Assembly: GCA_900475325.1 (NCBI GenBank) | Contig: LS483371.1 | Coordinates: forward strand, 2,790,001-2,854,000 | Length of the DNA stretch: 64,000 nt | Source: Paucimonas lemoignei | GTDB lineage: Bacteria > Pseudomonadota > Gammaproteobacteria > Pseudomonadales > Pseudomonadaceae | Direction: 5' to 3' | Part shown: positions 1 to 9,009 of the stretch, piece by piece | Numbering within the stretch: position 1 is the stretch's first letter | Layout of the letters: the number at the start of each line of letters is the position of its first letter | The notes under the pieces: generated by a model | Told to the model about the DNA's origin: nothing | Databases searched by the model: none | The model's input: the letters and a program-made list of their open reading frames with translations, nothing else | Position numbers and translations under genes: made by a program

Positions 1-925
1 CGCGGTGCTCAATAACGCCTATAGCCAGCGCCAGGTGTCGACCATTTACGACAGCCTCAACCAGTACAAGGTGGTGATGGAGGTCAATCCGAAGTTCGCT
101 CAGGATCCCGTCACCTTGGAGCAGGTCCAGGTCATCACCAAAGACGGCAACCGCGTACCGCTGTCGAGCATTGCCTATTACGAACGCAGCCTGGCGGACG
201 ACAGCGTTTCCCATGACGGTCAGTTTGCTTCGGAAAACATCTCGTTCGACCTTGCAGAAGGGGTCAGCATTGATCAGGCAACACTCGCCATCGAGCGGGC
301 TGTGGCACAGGTCGGGTTGCCTTCGGACGTGATCGCCAAGATGGCCGGTACTGCCGACGCCTTCGCCGCCACACAGAAGAGCCAGCCGTGGATGATCCTC
401 GGCGCGTTGCTGGCGGTTTATCTGGTGCTGGGCATTCTGTACGAAAGCTATATTCACCCGCTGACCATCCTCTCGACGCTGCCATCGGCCGGGGTAGGGG
501 CGCTGCTGAGCATCTATGCCATAGGCGGGCAGTTCAGCCTGATTTCCCTGCTGGGCCTGTTCCTGCTGATCGGCGTGGTGAAGAAAAACGCCATCATGAT
601 GATCGACCTGGCGCTGCAGCTTGAGCGCGACAGCGGCATGAGCCCGGAAGAATCGATTCGCGTGGCCTGCCTGCAACGTTTGCGGCCGATTCTGATGACC
701 ACCATGGCTGCGATTCTCGGCGCTTTGCCGTTGCTGCTGAGCAACGCCGCAGGCGCAGAAATGCGTCGCCCATTGGGCCTGACCATCATCGGCGGGCTGG
801 TGTTCAGCCAGGTCCTGACCCTTTACACCACACCCGTGGTTTACCTATATCTCGACCGCCTGCGCCATCGCTTCAATAACTGGCGCGGCGTGCGTACTGA
901 TGCTGCTTTGGAAACTCCGTTATGA
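1..925 (+). CDS. muxC: RND efflux transporter inner-membrane subunit, MdtC/MuxC type (C-terminal part)
   Basis: Only the last ~307 residues are present; the frame is open to the window edge, so the start lies upstream. The product is the proton-driven inner-membrane pump of a tripartite drug exporter. Visible are the end of the periplasmic porter domain and the last transmembrane block, including ILGALLAVYLVLGILYESY and the conserved GVVKKNAIMMID segment that is typical of HAE1-family RND pumps. The stop codon overlaps the start of the outer-membrane factor gene (ATGA), the layout of the Pseudomonas muxABC-opmB operon. The MuxC name rests on MdtC-like sequence plus that neighbour; another MdtC-like pump is possible. 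Confidence 0.85.
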   Translation, partial: AVLNNAYSQRQVSTIYDSLNQYKVVMEVNPKFAQDPVTLEQVQVITKDGNRVPLSSIAYYERSLADDSVSHDGQFASENISFDLAEGVSIDQATLAIERAVAQVGLPSDVIAKMAGTADAFAATQKSQPWMILGALLAVYLVLGILYESYIHPLTILSTLPSAGVGALLSIYAIGGQFSLISLLGLFLLIGVVKKNAIMMIDLALQLERDSGMSPEESIRVACLQRLRPILMTTMAAILGALPLLLSNAAGAEMRRPLGLTIIGGLVFSQVLTLYTTPVVYLYLDRLRHRFNNWRGVRTDAALETPL

Positions 926-2400
926 CCGAGCACCGCAAGATTGAACCCGTCACAAACCGGCTGACCCGTGCGTTTGGCCTGGGGTTGTGTGTTCTGTTAT
1001 TGAGCGCCTGCGCGGTCGGCCCTGACTACCAGAAGCCGGACATGACCACGCCGGTTCAATTCAAGGCCGCCAAGGGCTGGACCCAGGCCTCGCCCAGCGA
1101 TGCGATAGCCCGTGGCGCATGGTGGGAAGTGTATGGCGACCCTCAGTTGAACGGGCTGGTGGAGAAACTCAACCGCTCCAACCAGACCGTTGCCCAGTAC
1201 GAGGCCCAATACCGGCAGGCCCAGGCGTTGGTGCGCAGCTCCCGTGGGGCATTCTTCCCGACGCTGGACCTGAGCGCAGGCAAGACCCGCTCCAGTCAGG
1301 GCACCGGCAGCAGCAGTTCCAGCCTGAGCACCTCGAACAGCGGTATTCGCGACACCTACAACACCCAGCTGGGCGTGAGTTGGGAGGCGGATGTGTGGGG
1401 CAAACTGCGCCGCGGGCTTGAGGCCGACAAAGCCAGCGCCCAGGCCAGCCTCGCTGACCTGGCCGCGATGCAGCTGAGCCTGCAGTCGGAGCTGGTTCAG
1501 AACTACCTGCAATTGCGGGTCATTGACGAGCAAAAACGCCTGCTGGAAGCCACGCTTGAGGCTTATCAACGCTCCCTGACCCTGACCCAGAACCAATACC
1601 GCGCTGGTATTTCCGGGCGCGACGCGGTGGCCCAGGCCCAGACCCAGCTGAAGAGCACCGAGGCTGACCTCATTGATCTGGTGTGGCAACGGGCGCAGTT
1701 CGAAAACGCCATTGCTGTGCTCATGGGGCAGGCGCCTGCGGATTTCAGTCTGGCGGCAACCAAGGACATTCCTGATCTGCCACAGATTCCTCTGGAACTG
1801 CCGTCGCAACTGCTGGAAAGACGCCCTGACATCGCGGCTGCCGAGCGCTCGGTCATGGCCGCCAATGCCAATATCGGTATCGCCAAAGCGGCGTATTACC
1901 CGGACCTGACTTTGAGCCTGAGTGGCGGTTACAGCAGCAGCACGTTCTCCAACTGGATCAGTTTGCCGAACCGTTTCTGGTCGGTGGGTCCGCAGTTGGC
2001 GATGACTTTGTTCGATGGCGGGCAGCGCTCGGCCGAGGTGGACCGTACCGAGGCGGTATATGACCAGACCGTGGCGCAATATCGTCAGACGGTCCTCACC
2101 GGTTTTCAGGAAGTCGAGAACTACCTGACCCAGCTCAAGGTGTATCAGGACGAGGCAGCGGTACGGGCTGAAGCATTGGCCGCTGCGCGTGATTCACTGC
2201 GCCTGACCAGCAATCAGTACAAGGCAGGGTTGATTGGCTATCTGGATGTGGTCAACGTGCAAACCACCGCGCTGAGCAATGAACGTAGCGTGCTGACGCT
2301 GCTGCAGAGTCGGCTGATTGCCAGCGTGCAGTTGATTGCCGCGTTGGGGGGAGGCTGGAATGCGCAAAGCGGGCTGGATATTGAGGCGCGTAAGGATTGA
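922..2400 (+). CDS. opmB: RND efflux outer-membrane lipoprotein, OpmB/NodT family
   Basis: 492 aa, the usual size for TolC-like outer-membrane factors of the NodT family. The N-terminus is a lipoprotein signal (hydrophobic stretch then LLSAC, acylated Cys at about residue 31), followed by the family hallmark AVGPDYQKP. Two repeated coiled-coil/beta-barrel halves follow, with LLERRPDIAAAE near the middle and a Gly-rich end (ALGGGWN). It forms the outer-membrane channel for the RND pump encoded just upstream, with which it overlaps by 4 bp and is presumably translationally coupled. The family is certain; the exact name depends on the muxC assignment. Confidence 0.88.
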   Translation: MTEHRKIEPVTNRLTRAFGLGLCVLLLSACAVGPDYQKPDMTTPVQFKAAKGWTQASPSDAIARGAWWEVYGDPQLNGLVEKLNRSNQTVAQYEAQYRQAQALVRSSRGAFFPTLDLSAGKTRSSQGTGSSSSSLSTSNSGIRDTYNTQLGVSWEADVWGKLRRGLEADKASAQASLADLAAMQLSLQSELVQNYLQLRVIDEQKRLLEATLEAYQRSLTLTQNQYRAGISGRDAVAQAQTQLKSTEADLIDLVWQRAQFENAIAVLMGQAPADFSLAATKDIPDLPQIPLELPSQLLERRPDIAAAERSVMAANANIGIAKAAYYPDLTLSLSGGYSSSTFSNWISLPNRFWSVGPQLAMTLFDGGQRSAEVDRTEAVYDQTVAQYRQTVLTGFQEVENYLTQLKVYQDEAAVRAEALAAARDSLRLTSNQYKAGLIGYLDVVNVQTTALSNERSVLTLLQSRLIASVQLIAALGGGWNAQSGLDIEARKD

Positions 2401-2430
2401 GCGGTTTCTCCAGATAGCTTCGGTCCTGAA

Positions 2431-3151
2431 GATACTCTGCTGGGGTAACCCTAAAGCCATGCATATCCAGCAACGGCGGCGACGCTGATTCACCTTTGCG
2501 CCCTTACGGCGCCTCACTTTTGATAGAGCGCAAAAGTAAGCAAAACGCTCCCGCTCCTTTGTCCGGGTCTTCGCCGAGGCTCAGACTTCCCTCGCTCCGG
2601 CATTGCTCCGTGGGCCGCCGCAATGGGCCATCCATGGCCCGGTGCGGCTAACCCGGCATCCATGCCGGGTTGCCCACTACGCAATACCTGCGCTCGGCCG
2701 GCCACAAGTCGCAATTTGTGTCGCTCATAAATTTTGCGCACCCCCCAGAATCAAAAGCAGGGTGTGGGCCAGCAAGAGGTCATGCTGGAGAAATCTGCAA
2801 AGCAGATTTGCTTTTCGCTGTTGCTTTTCCTGCCGCGATTTCACAGGCGACGCAAAATGCGCGTCGGGAGGCTGAGTGGAGGTGCCGTGGGGTGGGTCGC
2901 TCGGCATGGATGCCGAGCGAGCGCCGTTGGGCCATGGATGGCCCGTCGGCGCGTGCCCGCCCCACGGTGCCGGAGCGAAGGAACCGCCGCGAAGCGGGGG
3001 CCGTACGCCAGCGCAGAGGTTTTGGTTACTTTTGGCACCAAAAGTGACCCGGCCGTCAGGACGGAACCTGACTCAGCAGCACTCGGATGCTGTTGTTGCT
3101 ACTCGATTCCAGGCGCAGCGCTTTGATTCGCCGAAGCTACAGACATACAAG
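2431..3151. repeat. Long composite palindromic intergenic element, copy A (about 0.72 kb)
   Basis: Not a gene. It is the same sequence as the blocks at about 9836-10551 and 30133-30868, in the opposite orientation. It carries several perfect hairpins: GGGCCATCCATGGCCC at 2626-2641, ACCCGGCATCCATGCCGGGT at 2651-2670, GCTCGGCATGGATGCCGAGC at 2899-2918, GGGCCATGGATGGCCC at 2929-2944 and ACTTTTGGCACCAAAAGT at 3028-3045. The left and right thirds are diverged inverted copies of one module with the order name-hairpin, GGGCCATGGATGGCCC, GCCGGAGCGA, GGTTACTTT, AAAGTGAC. Long open frames on both strands here follow from GC-rich palindromes and are not called as genes. I do not recognise a named family. 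Confidence 0.85.
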
Positions 3152-3219
3152 TTTACGAGGGCTGCGAAAGCTGTTTGCCTGACACACCGCTGTTCGCAGC
3201 CTTCGGCAGCTCCTAAAGG
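3152..3219. repeat. REP-like element of the GCTGCGAA type
   Basis: An imperfect inverted repeat: GAGGGCTGCGAAAGC on one side, TTCGCAGCCTTCGGCAGCTCCT on the other. Related copies occur at 9782, 32868, 53405 and 58243. It directly abuts copy A of the long element. Confidence 0.65.
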
Positions 3220-3387
3220 GCCTGCTGAGCCAAGGAATCGGAGGTATCCCGTAGGATTGTCCGACACGATTTTGACGCTTTTGAAGAGCTTCCCCCAACG
3301 CCACTACAATTTGATGGCAAACAGCCATATTTGCGACGAGTGAACGGGACATTCGCTGGAAAGACAGTAGAATCGCCACTCTTTCGA

Positions 3388-5517
3388 ATGGGCATGGATA
3401 AGCTCAATTATCCAGGTCGTACGTCGCTCATGCTGATCGGTAGTTACACCCCCTCGCTGGTTTTGATCTCCATCCTCGTCGCCGTTCTGGCGTCCTACAC
3501 CTCGCTTGATCTGGCGGGCCGAATTGCGTCGGCCAAAGGTCGGGCGAGGGCGGTCTGGATGATCGGTGGTGCCTTGTCCATGGGTATCGGAATCTGGTCC
3601 ATGCACTTTATCGGCATGCTGGCGTTTGACCTGCCCATCGAAGTGGCTTTCGACCTGCCTATTACCTTCCTGTCGCTGCTGGTCGCCATCCTGTCCTCGG
3701 GCCTGGCGCTATGGCTGGTGAGCCATCCCCAGTTGCCCATGTTGCAGCTGAGCCTGGGCGCGCTGTTTATGGGCGCAGGGATCAGCGCCATGCATTACAC
3801 CGGTATGGCCTCTTTGCGCATGTACCCCGGCATCAGTTACGACCACCAGACAGTGCTGGCTTCGTTGGCGATTGCCATCGCCGCCTCGTCCGCTGCGTTG
3901 TGGATCGCTTTTCGCCTGCGCGAGCAGACGCCCCATGTCCAGCTGGCTCGCGGTGGCGCTGCCGTGCTGATGGGCCTGGCTATTGTCGGGATGCACTACA
4001 CCGGCATGGCGGCGGCCAGCTTTTCCGATGACAGTTTCTGCGGTGCGCTGGGCAGCGGGATTCAGCCCAGCGGGCTGGTTTCGCTGGTGTTGGTCACCAG
4101 CCTGGCGGTGCTGACCATCACGCTGTTGACCTCGATCCTCGACGCCCGCATGGAGTCGCGCACCGAGATTCTGTCGCGTTCCTTGACCGAGGCTAACCGC
4201 GAGCTGACGCACCTTGCGCTGCATGACACCCTGACCGGCTTGCCCAATCGGGTATTGCTGGCCGAACAGATAGAGCACGCCATGCAGCGCATCGACGCCA
4301 AAGGCGGCAGTTTTGCGCTGATGTTCATGGACCTGGATGGCTTCAAACCGGTCAACGATGCGTTCGGGCACCATGTCGGCGATCAGTTGCTGCGTGAGGT
4401 TGGCTTGCGTTTGCGGGGCAATCTGCATCGCGAAGACACTTTGGCGCGCATCGGCGGCGATGAGTTCGTGTTGCTGGTGGAGCTGGATGATCTGGACGAC
4501 GCGGCGCTGATCGCTGCGCGGCAGGTCAACATGATCGCCCAGCCGTTCTACATTGCCGATCAGCTGTTGCAGGTCTCGGTCAGTATCGGTATCGCGCTTT
4601 ATCCAGGCGGTGCTGCTACGCAGCAAGAGCTGCTGATGAATGCCGACGCCGCCATGTACCACGCCAAGGATACTGGCAAAAACGGCTACAGCTTTTTCAA
4701 CTGCTCCATGAACACCAATGCGCGCAACCAACTTGCGCTGTTACAGGACCTGCGCGAAGCGCTCAAGTACAAGCATTTTTGCCTGTTCTACCAACCCAAA
4801 TTCGATGCGGCTACGGGCAAGCCCGTGGGTGCTGAAGCATTGCTGCGCTGGAACCACCCGCAACGCGGCTTGTTGTTGCCTGACACTTTCATCGCGCTGG
4901 CGGAGAAGACCGGCCTGATCATCGGTATCGGTGAATGGGTGCTCGACGAAGCCTGCCGACAGATGCGTGCCTGGGCTGACATGGGGTTCAGCCATTGGCG
5001 CATTTCAGTCAACCTCTCAGCCTCGCAATTCTGCCATTCAAGCCTGGTGGACACTGTCGCCCGGACCTTGGCCAGGCACTCTCTGGAGGCCAATAGCCTG
5101 ACCCTGGAAATCACCGAGACCACGGCCATGAAAGACGCTGAGGCCAGCGTCGCGGTATTGCGCGAGCTGTCAGACATGGGCGTAGATCTGTCGATTGATG
5201 ACTTCGGCACGGGCTATTCGAGCCTCATGTACCTCAAACGTCTACCGGCCAACGAGCTGAAGATCGATCGCGGCTTTGTCCGGGATCTTGATCATGACAG
5301 CAACGATGCGGCGATCATCTCGGCCATTGTCGCGCTGGGTCAGGCGTTGAACCTTCGTATCGTCGCAGAAGGCATCGAGACCGACCGCCAGCAAAGTTTC
5401 CTCACCCGCCTGGGCTGCGATTCATTGCAAGGTTTTCTGCTGGGTCACCCCTTGCCTGCGGAGCGCTTCATGGCGGATATTCACGCAGCCGAGGTTCGAG
5501 GCCTCGCATTGATCTAG
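3388..5517 (+). CDS. MHYT-GGDEF-EAL membrane c-di-GMP synthase/phosphodiesterase (MucR/NbdA-like)
   Basis: About 709 aa. The N-terminus is a seven-helix MHYT sensor with three motif copies: MHFIGM (about residue 72), MHYTGM (about 135) and MHYTGM (about 201). This domain is proposed to bind a metal and sense NO, O2 or CO. A GGDEF domain with intact GGDEF (about 355) and an EAL domain with EALLRW (about 482) and DDFGTGYSS follow, so both cyclase and phosphodiesterase activity look possible. The architecture equals that of P. aeruginosa MucR and NbdA; I cannot separate the two. The start is uncertain: ATG 3388, 3394 and 3430 are all possible, and MHYT proteins usually begin shortly before the first helix. 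It has no operon partner and sits behind a repeat block. Confidence 0.88.
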   Translation: MGMDKLNYPGRTSLMLIGSYTPSLVLISILVAVLASYTSLDLAGRIASAKGRARAVWMIGGALSMGIGIWSMHFIGMLAFDLPIEVAFDLPITFLSLLVAILSSGLALWLVSHPQLPMLQLSLGALFMGAGISAMHYTGMASLRMYPGISYDHQTVLASLAIAIAASSAALWIAFRLREQTPHVQLARGGAAVLMGLAIVGMHYTGMAAASFSDDSFCGALGSGIQPSGLVSLVLVTSLAVLTITLLTSILDARMESRTEILSRSLTEANRELTHLALHDTLTGLPNRVLLAEQIEHAMQRIDAKGGSFALMFMDLDGFKPVNDAFGHHVGDQLLREVGLRLRGNLHREDTLARIGGDEFVLLVELDDLDDAALIAARQVNMIAQPFYIADQLLQVSVSIGIALYPGGAATQQELLMNADAAMYHAKDTGKNGYSFFNCSMNTNARNQLALLQDLREALKYKHFCLFYQPKFDAATGKPVGAEALLRWNHPQRGLLLPDTFIALAEKTGLIIGIGEWVLDEACRQMRAWADMGFSHWRISVNLSASQFCHSSLVDTVARTLARHSLEANSLTLEITETTAMKDAEASVAVLRELSDMGVDLSIDDFGTGYSSLMYLKRLPANELKIDRGFVRDLDHDSNDAAIISAIVALGQALNLRIVAEGIETDRQQSFLTRLGCDSLQGFLLGHPLPAERFMADIHAAEVRGLALI

Positions 5518-5629
5518 ACTCAAGGCCCGGCGAGCGTCGGATGTCTGTCGTGGACGCTGAACGGGCGACATGTTGAGGCCTTGATCGGCTCGAGACACCG
5601 GCAACGGGCTTTGATCATTTGAATGAGCT

Positions 5630-6388
5630 ATGAGTGACATTATGGAGAAAGTTCTCATCATCACGGGCGGTTCCCGTGGCATCGGTGCGGCGACGGCGTT
5701 GCTGGCGGCGACCCAGGGTTACCGAATCTGCATCAACTATCTTTCTGATCATCTGGCCGCTGAGCGCGTGTGCAGGCAAGTGCGCGAGCTGGGCGCCATG
5801 GCTTTCGCCGTGCAGGCGGACGTCAGCAATGAGGATGAAATCATTCGGCTGTTTGCCAGGGTCGATGCCGAGTTCGGCCCGGTGACGCATCTGGTCAACA
5901 ATGCCGCGACAGTCGCCCAGGCATCGCCGGTTGAAGAGATGAGCGAATTTCGCCTGTTGAAAATGATGATGACCAACGTGGTCGGCCCGATTCTGTGCAG
6001 CAAGCATGCGCTGCTGCGCATGTCCCCTCGCCATGGCGGCAAGGGCGGAAGCATCGTCAACGTCTCTTCGGTGGCAGCGCGCCTGGGCTCGCCCGGAGAA
6101 TACGTCGACTACGCGGCGTCCAAAGGTGCGCTGGACACCTTCACCATTGGCTTGTCCCGAGAAGTGGCTGGGCAGGGCATCCGCGTCAATGCGGTGCGTC
6201 CCGGCTACATCTTTACCGACTTTCACGCGTTGAGCGGCGACCCGCACCGGGTCAGCCGACTGGAGCCGGGCATCCCCATGGGCAGGGGTGGCGTCGCCGA
6301 AGAAGTGGCCGAGGCGATCGTCTGGCTGTTGTCCGACAAGGCCTCGTACGCCACCGGAACGTTCATTGATCTCGGTGGCGGCCGCTGA
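5630..6388 (+). CDS. SDR family NAD(P)-dependent oxidoreductase
   Basis: 252 aa classical short-chain dehydrogenase. The Rossmann cofactor motif TGGSRGIG lies at residues ~12-19, NNAA at ~87-90, the catalytic Ser in NVSSVA, and YxxxK as YAASK at ~160-164. The C-terminus GTFIDLGGGR is that of 3-oxoacyl-ACP-reductase-like SDRs. Substrate cannot be predicted. ATG at 5642 is an alternative start that begins closer to the first strand (MEKVLIITGG). It follows the c-di-GMP gene by 112 bp and converges with the next gene. Confidence 0.85.
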   Translation: MSDIMEKVLIITGGSRGIGAATALLAATQGYRICINYLSDHLAAERVCRQVRELGAMAFAVQADVSNEDEIIRLFARVDAEFGPVTHLVNNAATVAQASPVEEMSEFRLLKMMMTNVVGPILCSKHALLRMSPRHGGKGGSIVNVSSVAARLGSPGEYVDYAASKGALDTFTIGLSREVAGQGIRVNAVRPGYIFTDFHALSGDPHRVSRLEPGIPMGRGGVAEEVAEAIVWLLSDKASYATGTFIDLGGGR

Positions 6389-6401
6389 CTCGAATTGCGC
6401 C

Positions 6402-6650
6402 CTAAATAACCGTCAGCGGATCCTGGTCATCACGGTCCACGGTGTGATGGCGCAGGTCCCGGGCTTTGTAGACCGTCAAGGCGTCGGCTTCTGTTTCGGT
6501 GATTGGCACTTTGACGCCACCGATGTCCGCCTCCGACATGTGGGTGAGGTCGTTGGTGGTGATAGTGATGTCGGCCACCGGGCTGCTGTGGCGCTGGCCA
6601 TCGATCGTCGCTGAGCAGTGCTGGTGAGTGCTATCAAATTCCAGAGGCAT
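6402..6650 (-). CDS. DUF3203 family small protein
   Basis: 82 aa and acidic. A GAAAGGAGCTCACC ribosome-binding region precedes the ATG, which supports real translation. The segment VKVPITETEADALTV matches what I recall of the Pseudomonas-restricted DUF3203 family, whose function is unknown. It has no signal peptide or membrane segment. It lies 72 bp downstream of the VgrG gene on the same strand, so co-transcription is possible, but nothing shows a functional link. Confidence 0.75.
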   Translation of the reverse strand: MPLEFDSTHQHCSATIDGQRHSSPVADITITTNDLTHMSEADIGGVKVPITETEADALTVYKARDLRHHTVDRDDQDPLTVI

Positions 6651-6722
6651 GGTGAGCTCCTTTCATAAGGCCTGTGAAACTTACGACCGCGACCCACAGG
6701 CAATGTTCTCGCCGCCTGGCGG

Positions 6723-8669
6723 TCAGTCCTGATCCAGGAAGTCCTGAAATTGCTGTTGACTCCAGTTCTCCTCGAACCAGTCTTTCAAGACGATGCAGAA
6801 GCCGGGGTGAACCAGACAGATGTTGTCAGGGGTCGCCCGGTACTCCTCGGCCAGCTGGCGCAACTGCCGGGGATCGAGCCCCAGATTGCCGTGTTCATCC
6901 GTCTTACCCTCCAGTAGAAAATGCTCAGGCTCCAGCCACGCCACGTAATCCAGCCCTGGACGGGGCATGCGCACGATGTACCACAGGCGGTTGGAGTAAG
7001 GCTCGCCTTCCAGGCGGTCTTGCTGGGTCAAACGCAGATCGGTGTCGAACGGCTTGTCCGGTTCTGGCTCCGTAACCGGCTGGACGCTGAACCGATCCTG
7101 CACCGTCAGGCGGTTATGGCTGCTGGTCACCGTGATGCAATCGGCGGTCAGCTTGAAGGTGGTCGTCTGGGTTGCCAGTGTCAGGTCCTGAGTCGCCTGG
7201 ATACCGCGCAGCGCTCCGTGACTGAATGGCGGCAGATCGGCATCGCTGTCTGCCAGTTCGACAATGCTCGGGCAATCCGCATTCCCCCCGAAATGCCCGA
7301 TCAGCAGGCTGGCATCGGTGCGCAAACCGTCGATCAGGTGGGCCGGAAAACTGGCCTGCGAACGTTGCGACTGAGGCTGCATCTCCAGCGCTGGCGGGCA
7401 GGCGAAACTGATCGGCAGTCGGCCATGCTGATCGGCTTCATTGACCACGGCTTCGCCGCTGAGCAGGGTTGCCGACTCCAGGTTGCTCGCTAACGGCTTG
7501 CGGTGTCTGAGCGTCGGCCTGTAGGCCATCTCCCAGGGCACCACCCGGAAATGATTGCGGTAACCCTGGCTAAAGGGCTCGGTGTCAAAGGCCGGGGGCG
7601 ACGGGGTCTCAAACCAGTTTCTGGTGGGCGCTGCGATGGCCGCTTCAATGGCCACGATATCGGCGCTGCCGAGGCCTTCCAGCACCTGGGGCTGTTTGGC
7701 GGCATGGGTCACTTCAGTCATTAACCATTGATCATTGAACGCAGAGACGGGATGGTCCAGTACCTGAACGATCAGGCCTGCACCGATGACGTAATCATCG
7801 CTGCGGCCCAGTACAACCCGCCGCTCGCACCGTTGACGCTCAAGCTCGCGAGCGCTGACCTGCCGCTCATGAGCATATTCTTCGCTAGGCAGCTGCGAGG
7901 TCAGGCTGGCATCGAAACGCTCGTTTGGCGCTTCGGCTTCGGCGATGTACAGAGGGGTTTGGGTGTGCAGCACCCGCTCGTGGTGATGCAACCCAGGATC
8001 GGTGCAGGCCGGGTGAATCAGCCAGCGTTCTGCCAGGTAGGAAATCGAACGCAGGGCGATGACGTTCGGGTCTGACACCTGAAAACGCATCGGCAGCAAT
8101 CGTTGCGCAAAGCTGGCCGGGTCGTCGGCAAAGATCACGCAGTGGTTGGCAGGGCTGTGCTCGAAGCGGAAATGAATGCCTTCCTCCTCGCACAGCCGGT
8201 GCAGCAGGTGAAGATCGCTTTCCCCATGCTGTACGCACAGCGGGCGCGCCGGGTAGGTACCGACCATTTGATCGAACCGGTAATCGCTCTCGCTCAGGCC
8301 GTTTTCGGTCAGAAGCAACCTCAGGATGTGCGGCACGCTTAACCCATTAAACAGGCGTCGGCGCGGCCCCCGGTCCATATCCAGCAGGCGCGGCCCCAGT
8401 TGCACGCGGTAGAGGTGCAGGTTCGCTGCGTCATACAGGCATGTCACGCCGGTGATTTTGCCATGCACGCCGCGTTTGGCGCCGAACGCCAGCCAGGCGC
8501 AGCGTTGTTCCAGGGCACCGGAGTGCAGGTTCTGCTCGCGGCTGATTACATCCACTGTAAAGCTGTAGCTTTCGTTCAGCGCCTCTGTGCCGCTGATATT
8601 GACCACTGCCAGGTCGTACCCGCTGTCATCAATAGCCAGGGTCATTGGCATTTGCTGGTCCTCGGACAT
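6723..8669 (-). CDS. Divergent VgrG/Rhs-type type VI secretion spike protein
   Basis: 648 aa. The N-terminal ~370 residues follow the gp27-like VgrG fold: YSFTVDV near the start, then LLTENGLSESDYRF, CVQHGESDLHLLHRLCEEEGIHFRF and the YRNHFRVVPW transition. The usual gp5 OB-fold is poorly conserved: HGRLPISF is recognisable, but the normal WxRV..WAG and GDPDQP motifs are absent. No valine-glycine beta-helix repeats follow. A ~140-residue C-terminal extension contains LWYIVRMPRPGLDYVAW and EGKTDEHGNLGL, and may be an effector hook. No other T6SS gene is present. ATG 8669 is preferred over the adjacent GTG because GGTGGAG lies 7 nt upstream of it. Confidence 0.78.
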   Translation of the reverse strand: MSEDQQMPMTLAIDDSGYDLAVVNISGTEALNESYSFTVDVISREQNLHSGALEQRCAWLAFGAKRGVHGKITGVTCLYDAANLHLYRVQLGPRLLDMDRGPRRRLFNGLSVPHILRLLLTENGLSESDYRFDQMVGTYPARPLCVQHGESDLHLLHRLCEEEGIHFRFEHSPANHCVIFADDPASFAQRLLPMRFQVSDPNVIALRSISYLAERWLIHPACTDPGLHHHERVLHTQTPLYIAEAEAPNERFDASLTSQLPSEEYAHERQVSARELERQRCERRVVLGRSDDYVIGAGLIVQVLDHPVSAFNDQWLMTEVTHAAKQPQVLEGLGSADIVAIEAAIAAPTRNWFETPSPPAFDTEPFSQGYRNHFRVVPWEMAYRPTLRHRKPLASNLESATLLSGEAVVNEADQHGRLPISFACPPALEMQPQSQRSQASFPAHLIDGLRTDASLLIGHFGGNADCPSIVELADSDADLPPFSHGALRGIQATQDLTLATQTTTFKLTADCITVTSSHNRLTVQDRFSVQPVTEPEPDKPFDTDLRLTQQDRLEGEPYSNRLWYIVRMPRPGLDYVAWLEPEHFLLEGKTDEHGNLGLDPRQLRQLAEEYRATPDNICLVHPGFCIVLKDWFEENWSQQQFQDFLDQD

Positions 8670-9009
8670 CACATCGCTCCACCTCGAAAATTAAGGGAGC
8701 AGAGGGTACGTAATGCCGAGCTAGATGGGCATCGCTGCTGCATTTTTCGGAAAAGGACTACGCGCTAAAGGGCAATGTCGCGTGTTGCGCTGTAAGGCAT
8801 TACACGTCATATGAGCTTTGCCGAAGGGCGCTGGCCACTGCAAAGTGCAAACGCAGGGGTTTCATCTGGCGCTATCGCGTATAAAATGCGCCGCACTCAC
8901 GGATCGATCGTGACAGGTCGCATTTTTAACGCATTGCCTGGGGCGCAGCGGGTCTGGTCTGGCACTCGCGCGCGGGGCAAAGCGCAATTGGACATCAAAG
9001 AGAGCAAGC
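8670..9009. promoter_or_regulatory. Divergent promoter region between vgrG and the yebC-like gene
   Basis: 340 bp without a supported gene. A good -10-like TATAAAAT lies at about 8880-8887, facing the yebC-like gene, followed by the short palindrome CGGATCGATCG at about 8899. The small open frames here have no supporting ribosome-binding site. No other structure was recognised. Confidence 0.4.

Noticed and set aside
2514..3343. Several overlapping open frames of 60-155 codons on both strands within copy A, recurring in copies B and C
   Set aside because: They translate GC-rich palindromes in all frames, lack ribosome-binding sites, and differ in frame use between copies. The DNA, not a protein, is conserved.
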